A DNA stretch of 34,278 bases from Acidobacteriota bacterium. GTDB lineage: Bacteria; Acidobacteriota; Terriglobia; Terriglobales; Acidobacteriaceae. The notes beneath the pieces were generated by a model. That model saw nothing but the letters and a program-made list of their open reading frames with translations. It did not search any database and was not told the origin of the DNA. Of the stretch, positions 1 to 7,819 are shown one piece after another. Position 1 is the first letter of the stretch. Each line of letters starts with the position of its first letter. The position numbers and the translations under genes are program-made. The stretch spans positions 1 to 34,278 of the forward strand of contig JAJYSV010000044.1 of the NCBI GenBank assembly GCA_021793405.1, written 5' to 3'.

Positions 1-18
1 AACATGTGGAAATGACCT

Positions 19-119
19 GCCACCGTTAAGGTGGCTCAATCAAACCGGGGCCGCGTTAGCGACCCCGCACCAGCCGCTTTGAGCGGCTCACACAATAAAG
101 CCCCCGGCTCTGCCGGGGG
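19..119. repeat. Cluster of four GC-rich hairpins (REP-like palindromic repeat)
   Basis: Four consecutive palindromes with short loops are read directly: GCCACC/GGTGGC around GTTAA (19-35); a 9-pair stem with one C:A mismatch around GTTA (46-67); AGCCGCT/AGCGGCT around TTG (72-88); and CCCCCGGC/GCCGGGGG around TCT (101-119). Linkers are 10-12 nt or shorter. The stems differ in sequence, so this is a structural array and not a tandem repeat. It abuts the first recognisable codons of the cas3 fragment. It may be a dispersed intergenic repetitive element, a structured RNA, or the end of an unidentified mobile element. Its copy number in the genome is unknown. Confidence 0.7.
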
Positions 120-495
120 ATACTTACCAAGTCGGCGGATGGGACTGTCAATGCGCTCCGCAAACAATTGCTCAAGGATTGTTTGAAGGCGGCGGAAAAG
201 CCGCCAGGCCTGTTCACGCTCACGGCACCCACCGGCAGTGGCAAAACTTTGTCCTCGCTTGCTTTCGCCTTGCAGCACGTCGTTCATCACAACGCAAACT
301 TCGATAGAGACGATCCCCAATGCTTCCGGCGAATCATTGTCGTAATTCCCTACACCAGCATTATTGAGCAAACGGCAAGAGTGTATCGCGAAGACCTTTT
401 TGAATTAGAATTCGGCGAAGATTATGTACTGGAGCATCACAGCGCCCTGGCGCCGCGCGAACGTGAAGAAGACCTAGAACGCGACGCCGAGGAAA
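120..495 (+). pseudogene. cas3: cas3 helicase fragment (type I CRISPR-Cas), truncated at both ends
   Basis: This frame is open from 99 and encodes the start of a Cas3 superfamily-2 helicase domain: a DGTVNALRKQLLKDC segment, Walker A/motif I TAPTGSGKT (about 228-254), the motif Ia-like VVIPYTSIIEQTA and the EHHSAL segment typical of Cas3 proteins. Similarity stops near 495, after a DLERDAEES segment. From there the same frame reads out of phase through recombinase DNA to a stop at 612-614. The HD nuclease domain, the DEAD-box motif II and the second RecA domain are all missing, so no active protein can be made. No other cas gene and no CRISPR array is visible. Assignment to a type I subtype is not possible from this piece, although the spacing resembles I-C-like Cas3. 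Confidence 0.8.
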
Positions 496-531
496 GTTGG
501 CCGCAAGTCCGATGCTCTCAAGCTGTACCAG

Positions 532-1437
532 TTGCGCAAGGCCGATGCGATGGCAGGGCGAAAGTTGCCGGAACTCAGAAACAAGAAAGCTCTAACGCTT
601 TCCGATCTTATTAACGATGCTCTGGAATTTGTCGCCGACCACAAGGATAAGAGGAATTACATCTCGAAAGCCGCGATCGTCAGGAAAGACCTGGGTGCGC
701 TGCCCGCCGCTGATATCACTCCGCAACAAATTGATCGCTGGTTGAGTTCGCATTGCACAACGCCCGCAACCACGAACCGATATAAAGCGTTTCTGTCCCT
801 GTGCTATCGCGAGGGCATGCGAAATGGCAAAGTGAATGTGAATCCCGCTCGGCTTGTCCGGCATCGCCGCGAGCCGGCGGGTCGTCTGCGATTCCTGAGT
901 CGCGACGAGTACAACAAGCTGCATGAGGTGATCGCCCTCCGATTTCCAGAACACGTGGCTGAATTTGTGGTGAGCGTACACACGGGTATGCGATTGTCGG
1001 AACAATACAGTTGTACATGGTCGATGATCCATCTCGACCGGCGTCTGATACGCACCAACAAGGCAAAAAGTAATCGCAAGGTGATTCTGGGTCGCACGAT
1101 TCATCTCAACAACGATGCGATAGCGGCGATCGAGTCCCTCAAGCATCCGGGGCAGAAGCCCGGGGATCCGGTGTTTCCGCGTGAGGGAGAGAAGGAGAGA
1201 TTCGATAATCGATCTTGGTTTCTCCCCTGTCTGCAGGAAGCCGGGATTGAGGAGTATGTTTGGCACGGCAACCGGCACACCTTTTGTTCATGGCTGGCCA
1301 TGGCCGGAGCCTCCATCAAGGAGATCCAGGAAGCAACTGGGCACAAGACGATCACGATGGCTGCACGATACAGTCATCTCTCGCCGGAGCATCGACAGTC
1401 GGTCGTGGAGCGGATCGCCGGAGCGGTCACAGCGTAA
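532..1437 (+). CDS. Tyrosine recombinase/phage integrase, N-terminally truncated
   Basis: Tyrosine site-specific recombinase (phage integrase family). The core-binding SAM-like domain (from ALTLSDLINDALEFV) and the catalytic domain are present, with the catalytic Arg in THTGMRLSE-like context (VHTGMRLSE), a His-x-x-Arg box in WHGNRHTF, the second His in TGHK and the tyrosine in ARYSHLSP. Family similarity begins upstream of the first start codons, at about 490 (VGRKSDALKLYQLRKADAM), directly after the cas3 junction, and the frame is closed by a TAG at 475-477. The arm-type DNA-binding N-terminus is therefore lost. Possible starts are TTG 532 or ATG 550; neither has a convincing ribosome binding site. 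The catalytic residues look intact, but the protein is probably impaired in recognising arm sites. The gene ends 83 bp from the 3' end of tRNA-Leu(CAA), the classic position for a tRNA-integrating element. Confidence 0.85.
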   Translation: MRKADAMAGRKLPELRNKKALTLSDLINDALEFVADHKDKRNYISKAAIVRKDLGALPAADITPQQIDRWLSSHCTTPATTNRYKAFLSLCYREGMRNGKVNVNPARLVRHRREPAGRLRFLSRDEYNKLHEVIALRFPEHVAEFVVSVHTGMRLSEQYSCTWSMIHLDRRLIRTNKAKSNRKVILGRTIHLNNDAIAAIESLKHPGQKPGDPVFPREGEKERFDNRSWFLPCLQEAGIEEYVWHGNRHTFCSWLAMAGASIKEIQEATGHKTITMAARYSHLSPEHRQSVVERIAGAVTA

Positions 1438-1440
1438 ACC

Positions 1441-1464
1441 AACATGCACCAGAACATGCACCAG
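1441..1464. repeat. 12-bp tandem direct repeat, two copies
   Basis: The unit AACATGCACCAG occurs twice head to tail, directly after the recombinase stop codon and just before the terminator hairpin. It lies where an attachment-site or recombinase-binding repeat could be expected in a tRNA-targeting element, but two copies alone do not prove that. Confidence 0.6.
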
Positions 1465-1469
1465 ACAAA

Positions 1470-1497
1470 AATGGCCACTCCGCAAGGAGTGGCCATT
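1470..1497. terminator. Strong stem-loop terminator after the recombinase
   Basis: A perfect 12-bp stem AATGGCCACTCC/GGAGTGGCCATT closes on a GCAA tetraloop. It is preceded by an A-run and followed by TTTTC, so it could terminate in both directions: the recombinase from the left and tRNA-Leu read-through from the right. Confidence 0.8.
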
Positions 1498-1520
1498 TTC
1501 TTGTAAGTCCTTTATTATCC

Positions 1521-1607
1521 TGGTGCCGGGAGGGGGGGTCGAACCCCCATGACCCGAAGGTCGGCGGATTTTGAGTCCGCTGCGTCTGCCAGTTCCGCCA
1601 TCCCGGC
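1521..1607 (-). tRNA. tRNA-Leu, anticodon CAA
   Basis: Read on the minus strand, an 87-nt class II tRNA folds from GCCGGGA (5' acceptor) to TCCCGGC-A-CCA, with the CCA encoded. The anticodon stem GCGGA/TCCGC encloses loop CTCAAAA, giving anticodon CAA, which reads the leucine codon UUG. The variable arm (ACCTTCGGGT) and the T-loop GGTTCGACC are present. The 3' end faces the recombinase at 532-1437, so the gene is the likely attachment site of the element to its left. Confidence 0.95.
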
Positions 1608-1626
1608 TTGGGGGGTGACAGAGTCG

Positions 1627-1632
1627 ATTCTA
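1627..1632 (-). promoter_or_regulatory. Candidate -10 box of tRNA-Leu(CAA)
   Basis: Minus-strand TAGAAT lies 20 bp upstream of the mature tRNA 5' end, a suitable distance for a short leader. A matching -35 box is not obvious, so this is a weak call. Confidence 0.35.
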
Positions 1633-1812
1633 ACCGAAGATGCGGGGTGCTTCCCAGGAAACTGCTGATCTGGAAAAGTGTAGATTCGTGACGGCGATGG
1701 CAGCACCTCACCTCTCGATCCTCGGGATTCTCCGCCATGACCGCTCGCAATGGCGCGCGACCGCAGTGCAGCATGGCCGATGTGGCATCCAACACGCTCA
1801 CCACAAATTCCA

Positions 1813-2409
1813 TTACGGCTGCTTGTGTTCCGCAGCCATGCGATCCAGGGCAAGGTTCAGTTCCAGCACATTCACGCGAGGCTCGCCCAGAAATCCAAAC
1901 TGTCTTGACTCGATGTGGGCCCGCAGCAACTGCTCCAATTGATCCTGTGGCAGGTCACGAACGTGCGCAATCTCGGCAACCTGGTATTCGGCGGCAGCCA
2001 CGGTGATGTCCGGGTCCAATCCCGAGCCGGAGGTGGTTATCAGATCAATCGGCACATCTGTCTGCGCGTTCCCATAATTGGCTTCACGAGTATGCCAAGC
2101 CTGCACGCTCTGCGCCACGCGCGCGATCAGACTCGCGTTCGTCGGACCAAGATTCGAGCCGGAAGAGTTGGCTGCATCATACCCGATACCAGCGGCGGAT
2201 GGTCGGCTGTTAAAGTAGCCCGGACCGGTGAACGGTTGTCCGATCAGTTTGGAACCGATGACGACTCCATCTTTCATGATCAGTTGGCCGTCGGCCTTCG
2301 CCGGCATCAAAATGTGTGCCAGAGCTGTTATTCCAAGCGGGTAGCCGAGTCCGAGAAGAATCGTCGTTACAAGAGTGAATAAACAAGCTGTGATCAGTTG
2401 CTTCCTCAT
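1813..2409 (-). CDS. kdpC: K+-transporting P-type ATPase subunit C (KdpC)
   Basis: KdpC is the single-span accessory subunit of the KdpFABC high-affinity potassium pump and helps stabilise the complex and ATP use by KdpB. The 198-aa protein has one N-terminal membrane segment (about residues 6-32, with the YPLGITA motif), then the characteristic GSKLIGQPF, YFNSRPSAAG, GSNLGPTN and TSGSGLDPDI blocks of the periplasmic domain. Length is normal for the family. The start ATG is 9 bp downstream of the kdpB stop, with a GAGGA-like ribosome site between them, so it is the last gene of the kdpFABC operon. About 205 bp of non-coding DNA separate its end from tRNA-Leu(CAA). Confidence 0.97.
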   Translation of the reverse strand: MRKQLITACLFTLVTTILLGLGYPLGITALAHILMPAKADGQLIMKDGVVIGSKLIGQPFTGPGYFNSRPSAAGIGYDAANSSGSNLGPTNASLIARVAQSVQAWHTREANYGNAQTDVPIDLITTSGSGLDPDITVAAAEYQVAEIAHVRDLPQDQLEQLLRAHIESRQFGFLGEPRVNVLELNLALDRMAAEHKQP

Positions 2410-2418
2410 ATAGTTTCC

Positions 2419-4467
2419 TCAAATCAGGTGCATGGCCGTGATCGCCATGTCGATGAGCTTGATGCCCAGGAATGGAAGAACAATCCCTCCGAGGCCGTAG
2501 ATCAGCAGGTTGTTCCGCAGCAGGATTTCCGCGCTCATCGGCTTGTACTTCACGCCTCGCAATGCAAGCGGAATGAGCGCAACAATAATTAGCGCGTTGA
2601 AGATGACAGCAGACAAAATGGCTGATTGCGGCGTGCGCAGGTGCATGATGTTCAGCGCACCGAGAACTGGGAACGTCGCTGCAAACATAGCCGGAAGAAT
2701 GGCAAAGTATTTGGCGACATCGTTGGCGATGGAGAATGTGGTCAGCGCTCCGCGTGTCATCAAAAGTTGCTTGCCGATTTCGACAATTTCGATCAACTTG
2801 GTCGGGTTGGAATCGAGGTCGACCATGTTCCCAGCTTCCTTGGCGGCCTGGGTGCCAGTATTCATTGCGACACCGACATCGGCTTGCGCCAGTGCAGGAG
2901 CGTCGTTGGTCCCGTCGCCCGTCATCGCGACTAGTTTGCCTTCACTTTGCTCTCGCCGGATCAGGTCCATCTTGTCTTTCGGTTTCGCCTCCGCAAGAAA
3001 ATCGTCCACGCCGGCTTCGCGAGCGATTGCCGCCGCAGTCAGAGGATTGTCTCCCGTAATCATGATGGTGCGGATGCCCATGGCACGAAGTTGCGCGAAG
3101 CGTTCGCGCATGCCGCCTTTCACAATGTCTTTCAGATGGATCGTTCCCAACGCGCGATTGTTTTCCGCAACCACCAGCGGCGTGCCTCCGCTGCGCGCAA
3201 TCCCTTCCACATCCGCTCCCACCTCATCGGCCATTGTGCCGCCGGATTCCTTGATAAATTTTGCAATCGAATCGGCTGCTCCTTTGCGGATCAGGCGGCC
3301 GTCCACGTTGACGCCGGACATCCGCGTCGTCGCGCTGAAAGGGACAAACTCCGCGTGTATCGTGGTAAGATCGCGCCCGCGCAGTCCATAAGTTTCTTTG
3401 GCAAGCACGACGATTGACCGGCCCTCTGGAGTCTCGTCCGCGAGCGAAGAAAGTTGTGCGGCATCGGCAAGTTGATCCTTGGTCACTCCCGGCGCGGGTA
3501 GAAACTCCGTGGCCTGTCGATTACCGAAGGTAATCGTTCCGGTCTTGTCCAGCAGGAGCGTATTCACGTCGCCGGCAGCTTCTACCGCGCGGCCGGACAT
3601 CGCCAGTACGTTGTGCTGTACCAGCCGGTCCATGCCAGCTATGCCGATGGCGGAAAGCAAGCCGCCGATCGTCGTCGGAATCAGACAAACCAGCAGCGAT
3701 ACCAGGACGAACACCGTTTGCGGCGAGTGCGAATAGATGGCGATGGGCTGTAGCGTGACCACGGCCAGCAAGAAAATGATGGTCAGTCCAGCCAGCAGGA
3801 TGTTCAGCGCAATTTCGTTCGGTGTCTTCTGCCGCTCAGCGCCTTCGACTAACGCAATCATCTTATCGATGAAGGTCTCGCCGGGGTTGGATGTAATCCG
3901 AATTTTAATTTGGTCCGACAGTACCCGCGTGCCTCCTGTAACCGCTGAACGGTCGCCGCCCGATTCTCGAATCACGGGAGCGGACTCGCCCGTGATGGCG
4001 GACTCGTCGACCGATGCCACCCCATCGATGATTTCTCCGTCGCCCGGAATCATTTCGCCCGCGGATACGACGACAATGTTGCCAGAGCAGAGTTTCGAAC
4101 TGGGGACCTGCTCAATGCCACCTTTTTCAGTGAGGCGGTTCGCCATCGTCTCCGACTTGGCTCGGCGTAGTGCATCGGCTTGCGCTTTGCCGCGCCCTTC
4201 TGCCATGGCCTCGGCGAAGTTTGCGAATAGTACCGTGAACCACAGCCACAGCGTGATCTGAAGATCGAAAATCCAGGATGATCCATGTCCCCACAGATTC
4301 TCCACCAGCAGCACAGATGTTATGACGCTGCCAATTTCGACAACGAACATCACCGGGTTCTTCATCATGTTCATCGGGTTTAGCTTGGATAAAGAATCGA
4401 CTAGCGCGCGCGTGGCAATTTGCGCGTCCCAGATCGACCTTTGGTGAGTGTTTTTTATTTTCGCCAT
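2419..4467 (-). CDS. kdpB: K+-transporting P-type ATPase subunit B (KdpB)
   Basis: KdpB is the catalytic P-type ATPase subunit that hydrolyses ATP to drive K+ import through KdpA in the inner membrane. The protein has 682 residues, the same as the E. coli subunit. The actuator-domain TGES motif is at 159-162, and its Ser162 corresponds to the inhibitory phosphorylation site known in E. coli. The membrane motif [11 protein letters not shown] is at 261-271, the phosphorylated aspartate in DKTGT is D307, and the hinge motif [11 protein letters not shown] is downstream. All catalytic motifs are intact. The start is preceded by a GGAGAAAG ribosome site 26 bp after kdpA. Long antisense frames across it are shadows of its codon composition. 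Confidence 0.98.
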   Translation of the reverse strand: MAKIKNTHQRSIWDAQIATRALVDSLSKLNPMNMMKNPVMFVVEIGSVITSVLLVENLWGHGSSWIFDLQITLWLWFTVLFANFAEAMAEGRGKAQADALRRAKSETMANRLTEKGGIEQVPSSKLCSGNIVVVSAGEMIPGDGEIIDGVASVDESAITGESAPVIRESGGDRSAVTGGTRVLSDQIKIRITSNPGETFIDKMIALVEGAERQKTPNEIALNILLAGLTIIFLLAVVTLQPIAIYSHSPQTVFVLVSLLVCLIPTTIGGLLSAIGIAGMDRLVQHNVLAMSGRAVEAAGDVNTLLLDKTGTITFGNRQATEFLPAPGVTKDQLADAAQLSSLADETPEGRSIVVLAKETYGLRGRDLTTIHAEFVPFSATTRMSGVNVDGRLIRKGAADSIAKFIKESGGTMADEVGADVEGIARSGGTPLVVAENNRALGTIHLKDIVKGGMRERFAQLRAMGIRTIMITGDNPLTAAAIAREAGVDDFLAEAKPKDKMDLIRREQSEGKLVAMTGDGTNDAPALAQADVGVAMNTGTQAAKEAGNMVDLDSNPTKLIEIVEIGKQLLMTRGALTTFSIANDVAKYFAILPAMFAATFPVLGALNIMHLRTPQSAILSAVIFNALIIVALIPLALRGVKYKPMSAEILLRNNLLIYGLGGIVLPFLGIKLIDMAITAMHLI

Positions 4468-4493
4468 GTTGCTTTCTCCAAACGATGCTTGCC

Positions 4494-6269
4494 CTAGAAA
4501 GTTTTTCCTGCATACAGCAGAAGATGTTCAAGAATTGGACCCAGAGTGAGCGCCGGAAAGAAGGTAAGCGCGCCAACAATCACAATCACTCCCACCAGGA
4601 GAATCGTGAATAAGGGTGTTGTCACCGGAAACGTCCCCGCGGACGCCGGAGCGATTTTCTTTCGGGCCAGGTTCCCAGCCACCGCCAACATGGGCACCAT
4701 CATCAGAAAGCGCCCACTCAACATCACGAACGCCAGCGTCAGATTGAAATAATTCGTATTCGCGTTCAGTCCTGCGAAGGCCGAGCCGTTGTTCGCTGCT
4801 GTAGAGGTAAAGGCATACAGAATCTCCGAGAGCCCATGCGGGCCTGTGTTTGCCAGACTGCTGAGTCCCAGGTGCGGCAACAAGACCGTCACCCCGGTGA
4901 AGCACAAGATCAGCAGCGGGAAGATGAGGATGTACAACATGCACATCTTGATGTCATAGGCTTCGATCTTCTTGCCCAGATACTCCGGCGTTCGGCCGAC
5001 CATCAGTCCGGCGATGAAGACCGACAAAACGACCATGATCAACATGCCGTAGAGTCCCGAACCGACGCCGCCGAAAATGACTTCTCCCAGCATCATATTG
5101 ACCAGCGGAACCATCCCTCCGAGCGGAGTAAACGAGTCATGCATTCCGTTCACGGCGCCGCAGCTTGTGTCGGTGGTCGCAGTGGCGAACAGCGCGGAAT
5201 TGGCAACTCCAAAGCGAACTTCCTTGCCTTCCATGTTGCCGCCTGCCTGCGTTGCCGACACCTGCTGCGCCGCTCCATGCATCAGGGGATTGCCGCGCGC
5301 CTCCGCCCAATATGCCGTGGTGACACCGGCAAAAAACAGAATTCCCATCGCCGCGAACACCGCCCATCCGTGCAGCGGAGAATTGGTCATGCGCCCCATC
5401 GTGACGGTCAGTCCCGCGGGGATGGCAAAGATGGCGAGCATCTCCAATAGGTTGGAAAATGGTGTTGGGTTCTCAAACGGATGCGCGCTGTTGGTGTTGA
5501 AAAAACCGCCGCCATTCGTTCCCAGCTCTTTGATGGCTTCCTGCGAAGCAACCGGACCTTGTGCGATCGTCTGGGTGGTAATGGTTTGTGTGGTGGATTT
5601 GCCGGACGCATCCTGGCTTACAACCTTCTGCGATTCGAGTAGGTGGGCGGTGTCGTAGGGACGCAGGTTTTGCACCACTCCCTGCGACACAAGCGCCAGC
5701 GCAAGCACAATGGAAATGGGCACCAGCACCCACAGAATCGCCCGCGTGGTATCGACCCAGAAATTCCCCAACGTATCTCGCTCGCGCCGGCTTATGCCGC
5801 GAACCAAGGCAATGGCCAACGCGATCCCTACCGCCGCCGAGGTGAAGTTATGATAGGCGAGTCCAGCCATCTGGGTCAGGTAGCTCATCGTCGTTTCGGG
5901 GACATACGACTGCCAGTTGGTGTTCGTAGTAAAGGACGCAGCGGTGTTCAGAGCCAGCGCCGCAGGTACAGCCGGCCAATGCTGCGGATTCAACGGAAGC
6001 CATTGCTGGACGCGCTCGATCAGATAAACGAGCAGCATGGACACAGCGCTGAAGAACAGCATCGCGATCGCGTATTCGGTCCAGCGCATCTCCTTGTCGG
6101 CTTCGACGCCGGTCAACCTGTAGAGAAGGCGCTCGATTGGAGCCAGCACGGGATCGAGAAATGTCTTGCGCCGTTCAAAGACATTTGCCATGTAGATGCC
6201 GAGCGGTCGCGCGATCAGCACGATCAACAGAAAATAGAAGCCAATCTGAAACCATCCATTTGCGGTCAT
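4494..6269 (-). CDS. kdpA: K+-transporting ATPase subunit A (KdpA)
   Basis: KdpA is the channel-like K+-binding subunit, related to Trk/Ktr transporters with four selectivity-filter repeats. The 591-aa protein, slightly longer than the E. coli homologue, has about ten membrane segments and recognisable filter regions: [44 protein letters not shown] and [12 protein letters not shown]. The N-terminus [20 protein letters not shown] is the usual first span. The ATG lies 2 bp beyond the kdpF stop, implying translational coupling. Together with KdpB, KdpC and KdpF it forms the pump induced under potassium limitation. Confidence 0.98.
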   Translation of the reverse strand: MTANGWFQIGFYFLLIVLIARPLGIYMANVFERRKTFLDPVLAPIERLLYRLTGVEADKEMRWTEYAIAMLFFSAVSMLLVYLIERVQQWLPLNPQHWPAVPAALALNTAASFTTNTNWQSYVPETTMSYLTQMAGLAYHNFTSAAVGIALAIALVRGISRRERDTLGNFWVDTTRAILWVLVPISIVLALALVSQGVVQNLRPYDTAHLLESQKVVSQDASGKSTTQTITTQTIAQGPVASQEAIKELGTNGGGFFNTNSAHPFENPTPFSNLLEMLAIFAIPAGLTVTMGRMTNSPLHGWAVFAAMGILFFAGVTTAYWAEARGNPLMHGAAQQVSATQAGGNMEGKEVRFGVANSALFATATTDTSCGAVNGMHDSFTPLGGMVPLVNMMLGEVIFGGVGSGLYGMLIMVVLSVFIAGLMVGRTPEYLGKKIEAYDIKMCMLYILIFPLLILCFTGVTVLLPHLGLSSLANTGPHGLSEILYAFTSTAANNGSAFAGLNANTNYFNLTLAFVMLSGRFLMMVPMLAVAGNLARKKIAPASAGTFPVTTPLFTILLVGVIVIVGALTFFPALTLGPILEHLLLYAGKTF

Positions 6270-6271
6270 GG

Positions 6272-6361
6272 TTAGAATTTCTCCGGTCGCAACAGGGCAA
6301 ATACAAGATAGACCAGTAAAATTGCCGAGACGAGAAGCAGAACTGTGGTTTCGATATGCAT
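6272..6361 (-). CDS. kdpF: K+-transporting ATPase small subunit F (KdpF), 29 aa
   Basis: This short gene encodes 29 residues with one hydrophobic span and the family-typical C-terminal ending LLRPEKF. The middle reads LLLVSAILLVYLVFALL. KdpF is a lipid-like stabiliser of the KdpFABC complex, and 29 aa equals the E. coli length. It begins 4 bp downstream of the preceding 28-aa gene and ends 2 bp before kdpA, so it is part of one transcript. Confidence 0.93.
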   Translation of the reverse strand: MHIETTVLLLVSAILLVYLVFALLRPEKF

Positions 6362-6365
6362 GCGA

Positions 6366-6452
6366 TTACCTCAAACGCTCGCAACCGAGCGTATATCCAA
6401 TGGACACTGCAAAAAATGCCAGGGTGCCGATAACCATCCAGACATCTGTCAT
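6366..6452 (-). CDS. 28-aa single-span membrane micropeptide of the kdp operon
   Basis: A 28-codon frame starts at an ATG preceded by a very good GAGGAG ribosome site 9 bp upstream and ends 4 bp before kdpF. The product begins MTDVWMVIGTLAFF, has one membrane span (about residues 5-22) and ends with a short basic, acidic and Cys-containing tail (GCERLR). Its ATG overlaps the stop of the 178-aa upstream frame as ATGA, a typical coupling arrangement. From memory, similar short hydrophobic peptides ending in Cys-Glu/Asp-Arg-Leu occur just upstream of kdpF in other bacteria, usually unannotated. A role as an extra Kdp accessory subunit is inference. The start and coding nature are well supported by context. 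Confidence 0.72.
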   Translation of the reverse strand: MTDVWMVIGTLAFFAVSIGYTLGCERLR

Positions 6453-6985
6453 AAATATTTCTCCTCAAGCCCGCACCAGGAACCCGTCGCCTGCCCAAAC
6501 CGGCAGCCAAGACCCGTTCCCGCCATGCTTTGTTGCGAGACCACTTCGCTTTTGCCAGATGGATGAAAATCAAGCTGGCTCAAAAAGCTCCGGCGCCATT
6601 CCTCAAATCCGTTGAAGCCCTTCGCGAGCAGAGAGGGTGCTGTCACGGTAGATTCGTTCAAAATTTGCAATGTGCTCCTGAACAGCACCTGTGGATCTGA
6701 CCTGTGATCGGCACGAGTGGCCGGCGAAACCTCGCACGGTCTGTTGCCACTGCTCGATTGCTCGTATGCCGACACAGTGAAAACAGTTGAAACCAATAAG
6801 CCAAAGCCGAGATAGCGTGGCGCCATTTTGTATATGTGGGAGGAATCGATCTGGCCCAGAGGATGGACCATGTTGTGCCCGCCTGTCTTCAGCGCTTTCT
6901 GGGTTCGCGCAAAACCGCGATAACAAAATACAAGAAACCCGATTGCTGCGATCCCAATTGCGCCGCTGAGAAGTCCGTCTATCAT
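6449..6985 (-). CDS. Hypothetical two-span membrane protein between kdpE and kdpF
   Basis: This 178-aa frame starts MIDGLLSGAIGIAAIGFLVF, with a GAGG-type ribosome site. It has a first membrane span at about residues 3-21, a basic loop (RGFARTQKALKTGGH), a second span at about 57-72 (GFGLLVSTVFTVSAYE) and a hydrophilic, low-complexity-like tail. The stop overlaps the ATG of the next micropeptide (ATGA), which argues that it is translated. I do not recognise the family. An in-frame ATG at 7030 would add 15 residues but has no better ribosome site. The tail may not be under selection: if the true gene is shorter or decayed, only the membrane part matters. Confidence 0.5.
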   Translation of the reverse strand: MIDGLLSGAIGIAAIGFLVFCYRGFARTQKALKTGGHNMVHPLGQIDSSHIYKMAPRYLGFGLLVSTVFTVSAYEQSSSGNRPCEVSPATRADHRSDPQVLFRSTLQILNESTVTAPSLLAKGFNGFEEWRRSFLSQLDFHPSGKSEVVSQQSMAGTGLGCRFGQATGSWCGLEEKYL

Positions 6986-7033
6986 CGTACTGCCTCGGCG
7001 TAAATTCCCGCCTCGAACAGTTGGCATCACAGC

Positions 7034-7072
7034 GGATAAAAAGTGCGTAAGAAGATCGTAAAAAAGTTATAA
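7034..7072 (-). promoter_or_regulatory. Candidate KdpE operator: three phased T-rich direct repeats
   Basis: On the minus strand, reading toward the kdp structural genes, the repeats CTTTTTTACG, CTTCTTACG and CTTTTTATCC start at 7066, 54 and 43 (that is 7066, 7054 and 7043), spaced 12 and 11 bp, about one helical turn. OmpR/PhoB-family regulators such as KdpE bind direct repeats with this spacing. The first part, TTATAACTTTTTTAC, closely resembles the T-rich KdpE-protected region of the E. coli kdp promoter as I recall it. The site overlaps the kdpE stop codon and precedes the 6985 start by about 50-85 bp. No clear -10 box was identified. Confidence 0.5.
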
Positions 7073-7813
7073 GGACGAGGCGGGCTGAACCCCTTCTGGA
7101 ACAAAACGGTATCCAACCCAGGGCTCAGTCAGGATATAGTGCGGTTTTTCGCCCGGTTCAATCTTCCGGCGGAGCTGCGCAATCAGGACGCGCAATGATT
7201 CTGGCTGATCTGCGTTATAGCCGCCCCACACCGCTACCGTCAGCGTGCGTCGGGTGACCACACGGTCGGGATAGTGCGACATGGCATGAAGCAGATCAAA
7301 TTCTTTCGGTGTCAGATGGACTTCAGCCCCTCGCACAAAGACCTGCCGCGAAGCCGGATCGATACGAAAATCCCCCAGCGTCGCCTCGGCATTTTTGTCT
7401 TTCGAAGCTGCATGGCTTGATCGCCGCAGCAACGCGCGGATTCTAGCCAGAAGCTCATTGATTTGAAATGGCTTGGTCACGTAGTCGTCGGCTCCCGCGT
7501 CGAGCGCCTCGACTTTCATCTTCTCCTGGTTGCGCACGGACAACACCAGGATTGGAACATTGGACTGCTTTCGTATGGCGCGGCAAAGCTCCACGCCGTC
7601 CACCTTGGGCATGGCCAGATCGGTGATGATCAGTTCGGCTGGCCAATCGATCAATATGGCCAGCGCGGATTCTCCGTCCGCCGCGGATCGAACCTGGTAT
7701 CCCTGCGCGGTACATGCCATGGAGACGACACGGGTGATTTGCGGCTCGTCATCGACGATCAGGATCTTCGCTGGGTCTGTACTGTCGCGCGGTGGTGTTG
7801 CTTGATCGGTCAT
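7067..7813 (-). CDS. kdpE: Response regulator KdpE (OmpR family)
   Basis: KdpE is the transcription activator of kdpFABC, phosphorylated by KdpD. The 248-aa protein has a receiver domain with acidic pair DD (residues 21-22), phosphoacceptor D65 in ITDLAMPKVDG, and the conserved Lys in YVTKPFQ. A winged-helix DNA-binding domain follows, with LTPKEFDLLHAMSHYPDRVVTRRTL and a C-terminal recognition region ending PWVGYRF. It is about 20 residues longer than the E. coli homologue at the N-terminus. The start is 6 bp after the KdpD N-terminal gene stop, so the two are co-transcribed. The candidate operator overlaps its end. Confidence 0.95.
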   Translation of the reverse strand: MTDQATPPRDSTDPAKILIVDDEPQITRVVSMACTAQGYQVRSAADGESALAILIDWPAELIITDLAMPKVDGVELCRAIRKQSNVPILVLSVRNQEKMKVEALDAGADDYVTKPFQINELLARIRALLRRSSHAASKDKNAEATLGDFRIDPASRQVFVRGAEVHLTPKEFDLLHAMSHYPDRVVTRRTLTVAVWGGYNADQPESLRVLIAQLRRKIEPGEKPHYILTEPWVGYRFVPEGVQPASSL

Positions 7814-7819
7814 GTCCGC

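Noticed and set aside
19-119. CRISPR repeat-spacer array beside the cas3 fragment
   Set aside because: The four palindromes differ in sequence and there are no equal-length repeats with unique spacers.
19-119. Integron attC-like sites (GTTA-type motifs in the loops)
   Set aside because: The GTTRRRY and RYYYAAC pairs are not formed and no integron integrase gene is present; the recombinase is of the phage/tRNA type.
1427-1853. Minus-strand reading frames over tRNA-Leu(CAA)
   Set aside because: They are translations of the tRNA gene and the spacer (WRNWQTQRTQNPP pattern), a common artefact.
2510-3391. 293-codon plus-strand frame opposite kdpB
   Set aside because: The kdpB product is complete with all catalytic motifs, so the antisense frame is a codon-bias shadow.
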